A model generated the notes under the pieces. That model saw only the letters and a list, made by a program, of their open reading frames with translations. It was not told where the DNA came from and did no database searches. Of a stretch of 38,702 nucleotides of DNA, positions 1 to 7,924 are shown one piece after another; position 1 is the stretch's first letter; the number at the start of each line of letters is the position of its first letter. The position numbers were made by a program, and so were the translations under genes. Source of the DNA: Phenylobacterium deserti (GTDB lineage Bacteria > Pseudomonadota > Alphaproteobacteria > Caulobacterales > Caulobacteraceae); NCBI GenBank assembly GCA_943332615.1, contig CALQQB010000043.1, positions 1 to 38,702 on the forward strand, read 5' to 3'.

Positions 1-365
1 CGGCGGCAGCCCCGGCGCCAGAGGCTGCCCCGGCCGCCAGTTCTCCCGCCCCCGCCGGCGGCGAAGCTCCTGCCCCAGTCGCCGCCGCGCCCACTGTCGC
101 GGTAACCGCGCCGCCCCCCAGCCCGGTGCCGGAACAGAAGCCGCCGACCCCGGTCGATACGGCGGACGCCAGCGACCCCGGGCTCGCCGCCGCCGCACCG
201 GTTCCTGAGCCGGGACCGGCTCAGCAGGCGACACGCAGTGTTTTCCGCGTCACCGAGGTGGCGCAGGGCATCTCGATGACCAAGGTGACCCCGACGGTGC
301 CGTTGGGCGCCCCCGGCGTCGATAACCGCTTCACGCTGGGCGGCAACCCCGCGCTTTGGCGATGA
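1..365 (+). CDS. C-terminal part of a Pro/Ala-rich protein, cut by the window edge
   Basis: The frame is open from base 3 to the TGA at 363-365, giving about 120 residues with no start inside the window. The first 80 or so residues are almost only Ala, Pro, Glu and Val, as in a flexible linker. The last 40 are more normal and end in LGGNPALWR. The stop overlaps the ATG of the CHAT gene (ATGA at 362-365), so this is the upstream member of the same operon. No domain is visible. Its place in an operon with a TpsB transporter makes the tail of a TpsA-type exoprotein a reasonable guess. A periplasmic or linker-rich accessory protein is equally possible, because no haemagglutinin repeats fall inside the window. 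Confidence 0.7.
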   Translation, partial: AAAPAPEAAPAASSPAPAGGEAPAPVAAAPTVAVTAPPPSPVPEQKPPTPVDTADASDPGLAAAAPVPEPGPAQQATRSVFRVTEVAQGISMTKVTPTVPLGAPGVDNRFTLGGNPALWR

Positions 366-3300
366 CGATCAGGACCGCCCTGGCCGCCGGACTGCTGGCG
401 AGCGCGCTTGCGGCCGGGATTTGCCATGCGAAGCCTGACCTCGCGCCTGCGCCGCCGACAACCGGGCAGAACCTGGTCGGCGAGGCGTGCACAGCGCGGC
501 CGCGGGAAGATCTCACGCCCGAGCCCGGCCTCCCGCCGGACGCCGCGATCCGCTGCGGGGAAAGCGCCGGGGGCGCCGTCATCTATCTTCGGCGGCTCCA
601 GACACGGCAGGATAAGCCGGACGAGCGGGCGTCGATCCTGTCTCAGTATGCCGGGAGCCGTGCGGCGCAGCTTCACGCGACCCGAATGTCCTGCGAACCC
701 GGGACCTGGGCCGGCGACGGCGCAAGCCTCTATCTGATTCCCTGCCGCCTGAAGGACGGGGGATGGCCGAACCTCGTCGTCCTCGTCGCCACCGCAGAAC
801 GCCTGAGTTTCGCGGAAGGTCCGCCGTCGAATATCGACGTGCTCGAGACCGTCGGAACCGGCGCCCCTTCCGCCCGCTCCCGGACCCAGAGCCTTGACCT
901 GCTCGCAACCGTCTGGGGACGGCCCGTCGCGCTGGCTGCCGCCACCGATCTTTCCCGCTTCAAGGATCTGCTGCGGGATGGCCGGACCGCCAACGCCCTT
1001 GGCAATTTCAGCGAGGCCGAGGAACGGTTCCGGCTGGCGCTGGACATGCAGGTCCGGCTTCTCGGCGCCGAGAATGTGGCGGTGGCCGACACGCTGCTCG
1101 AACTCGCGCTCAGCACCAGCAACTCGGGACGCGCCGACGAGGCCGCCGCCCTTATGCGACGCGCCGAACCGATCATTCAGAAATCACCCAACGACGCGGA
1201 CCGCGCCCGCTACGCCAGCTATCTGGCGCTCGAAGCCGCCAACCGCGGCAACTTTGACGCTGGACTGCAGAATGCCCGAAGCGCGTCAGTGGCCTGGCGC
1301 AGACTGGCGGAGGCGGAGACGTCAACGGCGGCGTTTTCAAGCGGCGCTGACAGCGACGACCGGACGACGGAGCGCGGCGAACTGGCCATGGCCCTCAACC
1401 TCGAGGCCCGGATGGCCATCCGGACCGGTGACGCGACCAGTGCGAACGTCGCCGCAACGGAAGCTCTGCTGATCATCACCAAGACCAACGGCCTGCCCCA
1501 GTGGTGGCGTTCGGACGTGCTGATGACCCTGGGCGAGGTCAGTTCGGCCCAGGGGCGGCTATCCGCGGCCGAGACCTATCTCAACAGCGCGCTGGTCGAG
1601 CGTCGGCGCCTGTTTGGCGATGGCCCCGCAAGCATCGCGGCGCTTACCGCGCTCGGGGCGGCCTACAATGTAGAGGGCATGAACACCTCCGCGATCGTGA
1701 GTTTCCGGGAAGCCCTGAAGGTGGCCGCCGGCATGCCCCAGCGCAGTGGCGTGTTCACCTCCGAGGAACTCGTTCCGTTTGTGTCGTCGATCTACGCCTT
1801 CGGACAGACCCTGGACGATGCCGATCAGAAGCAGGGCCTCTACACGGAAGCGTTCGGCGCGTTTGAGACGCCTCAGTCAGGAGTTGTCGAGCAGACGATC
1901 GCGCGCGCTGCGGCCCGTCAGGCCGCGGACGATCCCGCGATGGCGGCCCTGATCGAGCGCGTACAGTCGGCGGAACGCGAGCGGGACCGCTTGCGGCTCG
2001 AACTCGCCCACGAGCAGTCGCTCCCGGACGAGGACCGCAGCAGCACGTCGGAAGGCAATCTCCGCGACCGGCTGGATGAACAGACCAAGGGCGCCGAGGC
2101 GGCGCGCGCCGCGCTGACGCAGCAGTTTCCGGACTACGCCACGCTGTCGAACCGCAAGCCGGTCGACCTGCTGGAACTTCGCCGCTCGCTTGGTGACAAG
2201 GAAGCCGTGGTCACCTTCCTGATCGGGCGTAAGGCGTCATTCGCGCTCCTGATCCGGCGCTCCGGCCTTCAACTGGGTCGCGTCTCCGAAACCAGCACCT
2301 CGCTGGCCGAAACCGTGGCCGAACTGCGTCGCAGCCTCCAGGCCCAGGGCGGCCCGGTGCCGGAGTTTGACGTCGCGCGGTCGCACGCACTCTATCTGAG
2401 CCTGTTCGGCGACATCGCCTCGGGACTTGAGGGCATAGATCACCTGATCGTCGCCTCGTCGGGCTCCCTGGCGAGCCTCCCGCTAGGTCTTCTTGTGACC
2501 AGCCCGCCGAGGACGGACGACTACAAGGGCGCTCGATGGCTCATCCAGCGCCTGGCCATCTCGCAGACGCCGTCGGTCGGCGCCTTCAACACCCTGAGAG
2601 CCGCATTGCCCTCGACGGTACCGCCCCGGCGTCTCCTGGCGATCGGCGATCCCGTCCTGAGCGCCGCAGGTGTGCGCGACCGGACCGCTGCGCTCTCGCG
2701 ACTTGGGCAGACGTGCCGTCAGTCGGGGCCCATGGACAGGGACGCGCTCATTGCGCTTCCGCCGCTCCCTGAGACACGGGCCGAAGTGCAACGGGTGGCC
2801 CAACTTCTGGGCGCCAAGGCGGACACCCTGCTGCTGGGCAGCAACGCCAACGAGGCCTCGGTACGGGCCCAGCCCCTGGGGGACTTCCAGGTGCTGTATT
2901 TCGCAACTCATGGGCTGCTGCCCGGCGAACTCCGCTGCCAGAGCGAACCGGGCCTGGTGCTGACCCCCCCGCCGACCGCGGCCCTGGACAGGCAGAACGA
3001 CGGCCTGCTGGACGCCAGTGAAGTGGCGCAGCTCCGGCTGCGGGCGGCCCTCGTGGTGCTATCGGCCTGCAACACAGCGGGGGGAGCCAGCGGTCTTGGC
3101 GGCGAAGCCCTGGGAGGGCTGGCCGAAGCCTTCTTCCATGCGGGAGCCAGGAGCCTCGTCGTCAGCCATTGGCAGGTGCCGTCCGCCGCCACCATGGACC
3201 TGATGACCTCAATGTTCGCGGTGCTGGCGCAAAGCGGCGGCGCAAGCGCCGCACAAGCGCTGCGCGCGGCGCAGGTGAAGCTCATCTCTCAGACATCGAC

Positions 3301-3388
3301 CGCACACCCGGTGTTCTGGGCGGCATTCAGCCTCGTCGGGGATGGCGCCATCACCATCCGGACCGCAGACGCCGGGCCCAATTCATGA
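362..3388 (+). CDS. Exported TPR-CHAT domain protein (caspase-like)
   Basis: A 1008-residue protein counted from the ATG at 362; a TTG at 356 is also in frame, but the ATG forms an ATGA overlap with the upstream stop. Residues 1-25 form a signal peptide (hydrophobic ALAAGLLASALAAG, then CHA). TPR-like helical repeats lie at about 200-480 and a charged coiled coil at about 530-590. The CHAT domain spans about 690-1003. The expected catalytic pair is visible: His850 in ATHG and Cys903 in LSACNTAGG. CHAT domains are clan CD cysteine peptidases related to caspases and separase, and TPR-CHAT proteins often act on dedicated partners. The signal peptide puts this one outside the cytoplasm. It overlaps the next gene by ATGA. 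The substrate is unknown; an operon partner is the obvious candidate, by inference. Confidence 0.9.
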   Translation: MTIRTALAAGLLASALAAGICHAKPDLAPAPPTTGQNLVGEACTARPREDLTPEPGLPPDAAIRCGESAGGAVIYLRRLQTRQDKPDERASILSQYAGSRAAQLHATRMSCEPGTWAGDGASLYLIPCRLKDGGWPNLVVLVATAERLSFAEGPPSNIDVLETVGTGAPSARSRTQSLDLLATVWGRPVALAAATDLSRFKDLLRDGRTANALGNFSEAEERFRLALDMQVRLLGAENVAVADTLLELALSTSNSGRADEAAALMRRAEPIIQKSPNDADRARYASYLALEAANRGNFDAGLQNARSASVAWRRLAEAETSTAAFSSGADSDDRTTERGELAMALNLEARMAIRTGDATSANVAATEALLIITKTNGLPQWWRSDVLMTLGEVSSAQGRLSAAETYLNSALVERRRLFGDGPASIAALTALGAAYNVEGMNTSAIVSFREALKVAAGMPQRSGVFTSEELVPFVSSIYAFGQTLDDADQKQGLYTEAFGAFETPQSGVVEQTIARAAARQAADDPAMAALIERVQSAERERDRLRLELAHEQSLPDEDRSSTSEGNLRDRLDEQTKGAEAARAALTQQFPDYATLSNRKPVDLLELRRSLGDKEAVVTFLIGRKASFALLIRRSGLQLGRVSETSTSLAETVAELRRSLQAQGGPVPEFDVARSHALYLSLFGDIASGLEGIDHLIVASSGSLASLPLGLLVTSPPRTDDYKGARWLIQRLAISQTPSVGAFNTLRAALPSTVPPRRLLAIGDPVLSAAGVRDRTAALSRLGQTCRQSGPMDRDALIALPPLPETRAEVQRVAQLLGAKADTLLLGSNANEASVRAQPLGDFQVLYFATHGLLPGELRCQSEPGLVLTPPPTAALDRQNDGLLDASEVAQLRLRAALVVLSACNTAGGASGLGGEALGGLAEAFFHAGARSLVVSHWQVPSAATMDLMTSMFAVLAQSGGASAAQALRAAQVKLISQTSTAHPVFWAAFSLVGDGAITIRTADAGPNS

Positions 3389-4134
3389 CGGCGTGTCGGC
3401 GTGTCGCCGCAACACTGGCATTGGCTTGCGTGCTCCTGCCCGGCGCTTCCGTCGCAGCCAGCCTGATCGTGCTCGAGGCGCGCGGAGGCGGCTACAAGCC
3501 CGGACAGGCGATCCCCAGCGATCGCCCCGTGACGCTGCGCGAAGGCGAACGTCTCGTTCTGATCGGTGCAGATGGGCGTAGCGTGACGCTGCGCGGTGCA
3601 TTCTCAGGCCCCCCGATGAAGGCGGGCGCCGCTTCCAGCGATCCGAAGCTGGCTCTGGCTGCCCTCGTCGCGACCCGCAGCGCCCGCGCCACGGCAGTCG
3701 GGGTAACGCGCTCTGGCGAAAACCTGTCGGCGCTGCCGGACCCGTGGCTCATCGATGTTGAGGGGCCCGGTCCGCGTTGCCTCAAGGCGGGTGTGGCTCC
3801 CATCTGGTGGCGGTCGACAGCGACAGAGGGGGGCGCATTCACCGTCTTCCCCGTGGACCGCTCGTGGCGAGCGGACTTCCGCTGGAATGTCGGCGAATCT
3901 CGCCAGGCGGTTCCGCCGCTCAGCCGTTTCGAGAGCGACAATGCGTTCATCATCGCATCAAGCGGGCGTGAATACGCAATCAAGATCAACATCCTGCCTG
4001 CGGAGCTCGACAGCGATCTGATGCTTGTCGGCTGGATGATGGAAAAGGGCTGCGTTCAGCAGGCCGACGCTCTGCTGCGCAAGCTTTCGCAGACCGAGTC
4101 TGATTCAGTCGCGCCGAAAGGCGCCGGATCATGA
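3385..4134 (+). CDS. Exported protein of unknown function in the CHAT/TPS operon
   Basis: A 249-residue protein whose ATG at 3385 overlaps the CHAT stop (ATGA) and whose stop overlaps the next ATG (ATGA at 4131-4134). Residues 1-23 are a signal peptide ending near ASVAAS. The mature part opens with a beta-rich segment (SLIVLEARGGGYKPGQ), followed by phrases such as LREGERLVLIGADGRSVTLRG that suggest a beta-sandwich. There are two cysteines, in GPRCLKAG and MEKGCVQQ, possibly a disulfide. I recognise no named family. Its conserved position between the protease-like gene and the cyclase, and the export signal, suggest a periplasmic adaptor, inhibitor or substrate of the CHAT protein (inference). 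Longer upstream starts exist in this frame but would run far into the CHAT gene. Confidence 0.85.
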   Translation: MTACRRVAATLALACVLLPGASVAASLIVLEARGGGYKPGQAIPSDRPVTLREGERLVLIGADGRSVTLRGAFSGPPMKAGAASSDPKLALAALVATRSARATAVGVTRSGENLSALPDPWLIDVEGPGPRCLKAGVAPIWWRSTATEGGAFTVFPVDRSWRADFRWNVGESRQAVPPLSRFESDNAFIIASSGREYAIKINILPAELDSDLMLVGWMMEKGCVQQADALLRKLSQTESDSVAPKGAGS

Positions 4135-6092
4135 GCTCCCCGATCACGCTCGATCGCCGGGTCCGTAGCGTCCTCAGCGCGTTCGCCATTGCGCTGTCAG
4201 CCGTGCTGATCGCCAGCACCGGCACCCACTATCTGAGTTTCCTGAAGAACCTCGAGACTATCGCCGGCGATATCAGGCTCGCCGCCCTGCAACGGCCCGA
4301 ACCCCAGTCGCAGGAAATCGTGGTGGCCGCGATCACCGAGTCCACGCTCAGCCGGTTTGCCTATCGTTCGCCGGTCGACAGGGCGTTCCTGGCGGACATG
4401 CTTGAGGCGCTCGACAAGAAGCACCCCCGCGCCATCGGGATCGACCTGCTCTTCGACCAACCGACGGAAATCGCCAAGGACGACCGCCTGCGCGCCACGC
4501 TCAGGGCGATGAAGACCCCGATCTTCGTGAGCTACTCCAACGACCCGGCGGTCGTCGACGAAGACCAGCGGGCCTATCTCGACGCCTTCGTGCCGCCGGA
4601 AATGCGGGCCGCCGCCACACTGCTCACCGACCCGTTCGACGGAACAGTCCGGTGGACCTACGGTGGAGAAAACCGGCTCGGCGAACCGATGGGCTTTCCA
4701 CGGCGGGCCCTGAAGGCCATCGGGCGCAAGACGAACCGTGAAAACGTCGAACTGGCCTGGCGGCCACGCCCGGACGCGGAGACGCTGCCCTTTCCGATGT
4801 TCCCGGTCGATGCGCTTGCCCTGCTGCCCGACGCGTGGACGAAGGACAAGGTGGTGCTCATTGGCGCCGTGCTGTCGATCACTGACCGCCACAGAACGCC
4901 ACTGGCGATCGTACGCGAGGGCGACGACGGGAACATGCCGGGAATCCTCGTCCAGGCTCAGGGGGTCTCGCAACTCCTGGAAGGCCGGCGGCACCCCCGG
5001 ATGGGACTTTTCACCGGCCTGCTGATCGATCTGGCAGCGGCCGCAATCGGCGTCGGGATCGGCTTCATCGGGCGGGCCGTCCCGGTCAAGATTGGCCTTG
5101 GCGCCGCCGTCGTTGCGGCCATGTGGATTTGTGGCCTGGTCGGGTTCCGCTACGGGTTGCCCTTCGTTCCGCTGGTCGCGCCCACCTTCGCGCTGGCCGC
5201 CGCGCTATGGATGACGGATATCCTGGTCGGCCGCGCGGAACGCAAGCAACGCCAGTTTGTCCAAGGCGCCTTCGGACGCTACGTCTCGCCGGATGTCGTC
5301 AAACAACTCATGGATGATCCAAGCATCCTTCAGGTCACGGGATCGCGGCGGGAAGCGACCTTCATCTTCACGGACATCGCCGGCTTCACGACCTTGTCGG
5401 AAGCGCTTTCGCCGGAACGCCTGTCCGAAGTGCTGAACGATTACCTCGACGGCGCCTGCAAGATCGTCCTCGATCACGAAGGCACGATCGACAAATTCAT
5501 CGGCGACGCAATAATGAGTATTTTCAACGCACCCCTGGATCAGCCCGACCACGTTGCACGCGCGGTTCGCTGCGCGCTGGAGTTGGATGCCTACGCCGAG
5601 GCCTTCCGGATTCGCTGCAACGCTGAGGGCGTGCCGATCGGCGTGACCCGGATCGGCGTGCACTGCGGCGATTCCATCATCGGCAATTTCGGCTCGACCC
5701 AGCGGATGGACTTCACGGCGCTTGGAGACACGGTGAACACGGCGGCGCGCACCGAGGGGGTGAACAAGTATTTCGGCACCCGAATATGCTGCACGCAATC
5801 GGTGGTCGACAAGGCGCCGAGCCAATCCTTCCGACCGGTCGGGGACGTTGTTCTCAAGGGTAAGATCGAGGCGGTGACGCTCTACAATCCCGTCTCGGCC
5901 GCTGAGGTAGATGCCGGACTTCTCGCCGACTACCTTGCCGCCTACGGGGTTATGGCTACGGGTGACCCTGGAGCCTTGAGCGCCTTCCGGGACTTCGAGA
6001 CGGCGCATTCGCAGGACCCTCTCGCGCTCTTCCATATCACCAGGCTGGAATCCGGCATCGTCGGCCCGCGCATCGTTATGGACGACAAGTAG
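4131..6092 (+). CDS. CHASE2-domain class III adenylate cyclase
   Basis: A 653-residue inner-membrane sensor that should make cAMP from ATP. An N-terminal membrane helix (about 11-33) leads into an extracytoplasmic CHASE2 domain (about 40-285) with the typical KHPRAIGIDLLFD stretch. Three membrane helices follow (about 291-362), then a cytoplasmic class III cyclase domain (about 400-580). Key residues are present: metal ligands Asp415 (FTDIAGFT) and Asp459 (FIGDA), adenine-selecting Lys455 and Thr529, and transition-state Asn536 and Arg540. The Lys/Thr pair indicates ATP rather than GTP as substrate. It is coupled by ATGA to the gene before and lies 4 bases from the TpsB gene after. Context suggests it senses something in the periplasm linked to the secretion system. 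The ligand of CHASE2 is not known. Confidence 0.95.
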   Translation: MSSPITLDRRVRSVLSAFAIALSAVLIASTGTHYLSFLKNLETIAGDIRLAALQRPEPQSQEIVVAAITESTLSRFAYRSPVDRAFLADMLEALDKKHPRAIGIDLLFDQPTEIAKDDRLRATLRAMKTPIFVSYSNDPAVVDEDQRAYLDAFVPPEMRAAATLLTDPFDGTVRWTYGGENRLGEPMGFPRRALKAIGRKTNRENVELAWRPRPDAETLPFPMFPVDALALLPDAWTKDKVVLIGAVLSITDRHRTPLAIVREGDDGNMPGILVQAQGVSQLLEGRRHPRMGLFTGLLIDLAAAAIGVGIGFIGRAVPVKIGLGAAVVAAMWICGLVGFRYGLPFVPLVAPTFALAAALWMTDILVGRAERKQRQFVQGAFGRYVSPDVVKQLMDDPSILQVTGSRREATFIFTDIAGFTTLSEALSPERLSEVLNDYLDGACKIVLDHEGTIDKFIGDAIMSIFNAPLDQPDHVARAVRCALELDAYAEAFRIRCNAEGVPIGVTRIGVHCGDSIIGNFGSTQRMDFTALGDTVNTAARTEGVNKYFGTRICCTQSVVDKAPSQSFRPVGDVVLKGKIEAVTLYNPVSAAEVDAGLLADYLAAYGVMATGDPGALSAFRDFETAHSQDPLALFHITRLESGIVGPRIVMDDK

Positions 6093-6096
6093 AGCG

Positions 6097-7827
6097 ATGC
6101 GCGCTTCTCGTAGGAACCTCCTGGGCCTGACGGTGCTTGCGATCGGCGTCGCGCCCGCGCAAGCCGCCCTGGCGCAACCGCGGGTCAGCCCGCCGGCGGA
6201 TGTCACTCGGCAGCTGGAAGAGCTGTCCCGTCAGAGGGTGCCCGGAGTGCCGTTGCGCAAATCGCCGCAGTTCGATCTGCGCCTTCTGGCGCCGGAAAAG
6301 AGTGGGGCGCCGAAGGCCGTCGATGACCTCACCTTTGACGTTGTTCGCGTCAGGGTCACCGGCAACTCGGTGTTCACCGATCCGGAGATCGACGCGATCT
6401 TTGCAGGCGCGGTGGGCTCGGGCATCACCCTTGAGGCGCTGCGCAGTCGTGCCGACGTCTTGCAGCAGGCGTTCCGCCAACGGGGCTACTTCCTCACCCG
6501 CGTGTTCATACCGCCGCAGCAGGTGCGCGACGGGATCTTCGAAGTCCAGGTGATCGAGGGCTTCATCAGCGCAGTTTACGTCGATGGCGAGGCGAGTGAC
6601 GACCTCCGCCGTCGAGTCGAACACCTGACCCGTCGGCTTACAGCCAAGGGGCCGGTGCAGCTCTCGTCCATCGAGCGCAGCCTTCTGGCCTTGAACGACT
6701 TGCCAGGGGTCGGGGCCGTGAGCCTCCTGCGTCAAGGCGCCGAGCGCGGTGCGACCGAAATCATCGTCTCGCTCAGCGCACTGCCTGGCTCGAAGAGCCT
6801 CAGCGTCAACAATACCGGCTCGCTCTCGGTCGGCCCCGAGACCCTCGCTCTGAACGCCAACTACAACAGTCCCTTTGGGCGCGTCGGTGCGCTCTCGCTG
6901 GGTGCATCCGTCGGCGGCGACCCGGGCAACGTAAACGAGCTCAAGGGGGTCACCGCACGCTACGTGTTTCCGCTGGGCCCGACGGGCGCGCTTGCCAGCG
7001 TCGGCGGTCTGCTATTCTACGCCCAGCCTGGGGCATCACTCCAGGCACTGGAGATCGGTTCGCTCTCGGCCTCAGCCTCGCTCCGGGTGCACCAGCCCAT
7101 CCAGCGTACGCGCGCGTCATCCGTCTATTTCGACCTCGGCGTTGCGTTGAACCGGTCCCGCACCACCCTGTCCGGCCAGCGGATCGGGCTCGACAAGTCC
7201 ACCGTGGGGGAGGCAACCCTATCCTGGCAACGAGACGGCCCAGCGAGCGCCAGCACGAGCGCCAGCCTTTCCGCGTTCCGGGGGCTTCCCATTTTGGACC
7301 GATCCAAGGGCGCCGATCCCCTGGTTTCAACGCCGGGCTTCAATCCCGACTTCCTGAAGGTCGCGGTGACGGCCCAACGCACCCAACCGCTGCCGATGGA
7401 AGGTCTTAGCTTCCTCGCGGCGGTTCAGGGGCAGTGGTCGGACGATGTCCTCCCGGCCGCAGAGCAGGTTTCGTTCGGGGGACCGGGCATCGGCCGGGGG
7501 TATGACCCCGGCGCCCAGAGTGGCGCGCGTGGCCTCGGAGGGAGCCTTGAACTGCGCTGTGATTGCATTGCGAGCCTGGGGCAGGCCATCGGACCAGCTC
7601 AACTCTATGCGTTCGTCGACGGGGGTCTGGTTTGGAGCCGTAGTGGGCCGGATCAACCTTACGAGCGCCGTTCACTCGCGTCGGTCGGCGCCGGTGTCCG
7701 GGTGCCGTTGCTGGGTCTCAGTTTCCTGGATGTGCAGTTCGCAAAGGCGCTCACGCGGTTGGACGGCGACAATCAGCGCAGCGATCCGCGAGCCCTCTTC
7801 AGCCTCGCCGTCAGCCTTCCTTTCTGA
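6097..7827 (+). CDS. ShlB/FhaC/HecB-family two-partner secretion transporter (TpsB)
   Basis: A 576-residue outer-membrane beta-barrel of the Omp85 superfamily that would export a TpsA partner. It has a signal peptide (about 1-28, ending AALAQ) and a POTRA region near 80-155 (FDVVRVRVTGNSVF, then LQQAFRQRGYFLTRV). A second POTRA-like stretch follows, and the barrel runs from about 215. The L6-loop signature appears as GRGY at residues 466-469, and the protein ends in Phe (AVSLPF), as outer-membrane proteins do. The start is 4 bases after the cyclase stop, so it is co-transcribed and is the last gene of the operon. Its length is typical for the family. The TpsA partner is not seen and may be encoded just left of the window. 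Confidence 0.93.
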   Translation: MRASRRNLLGLTVLAIGVAPAQAALAQPRVSPPADVTRQLEELSRQRVPGVPLRKSPQFDLRLLAPEKSGAPKAVDDLTFDVVRVRVTGNSVFTDPEIDAIFAGAVGSGITLEALRSRADVLQQAFRQRGYFLTRVFIPPQQVRDGIFEVQVIEGFISAVYVDGEASDDLRRRVEHLTRRLTAKGPVQLSSIERSLLALNDLPGVGAVSLLRQGAERGATEIIVSLSALPGSKSLSVNNTGSLSVGPETLALNANYNSPFGRVGALSLGASVGGDPGNVNELKGVTARYVFPLGPTGALASVGGLLFYAQPGASLQALEIGSLSASASLRVHQPIQRTRASSVYFDLGVALNRSRTTLSGQRIGLDKSTVGEATLSWQRDGPASASTSASLSAFRGLPILDRSKGADPLVSTPGFNPDFLKVAVTAQRTQPLPMEGLSFLAAVQGQWSDDVLPAAEQVSFGGPGIGRGYDPGAQSGARGLGGSLELRCDCIASLGQAIGPAQLYAFVDGGLVWSRSGPDQPYERRSLASVGAGVRVPLLGLSFLDVQFAKALTRLDGDNQRSDPRALFSLAVSLPF

Positions 7828-7848
7828 ACCCGAACCGACCAGATCCAA

Positions 7849-7866
7849 TCCGCCAAGCTGGGCGGA
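7849..7866. terminator. Hairpin between convergent TpsB and sensor kinase genes
   Basis: TCCGCC and GGCGGA form a 6-bp stem with a 6-base loop, 22 bases after the TpsB stop. There is no U-run on either strand, so terminator function is only suggested by the position. Confidence 0.35.
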
Positions 7867-7924
7867 CAACCGGCCTCACCTCATCTCCCCGACCGCAAAC
7901 TCCGATACAATAAGCAGTGAATAT

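Noticed and set aside
5205..6206. 333-codon - strand frame opposite the adenylate cyclase
   Set aside because: It is antisense to an intact cyclase domain, and its composition is unlike a real protein.
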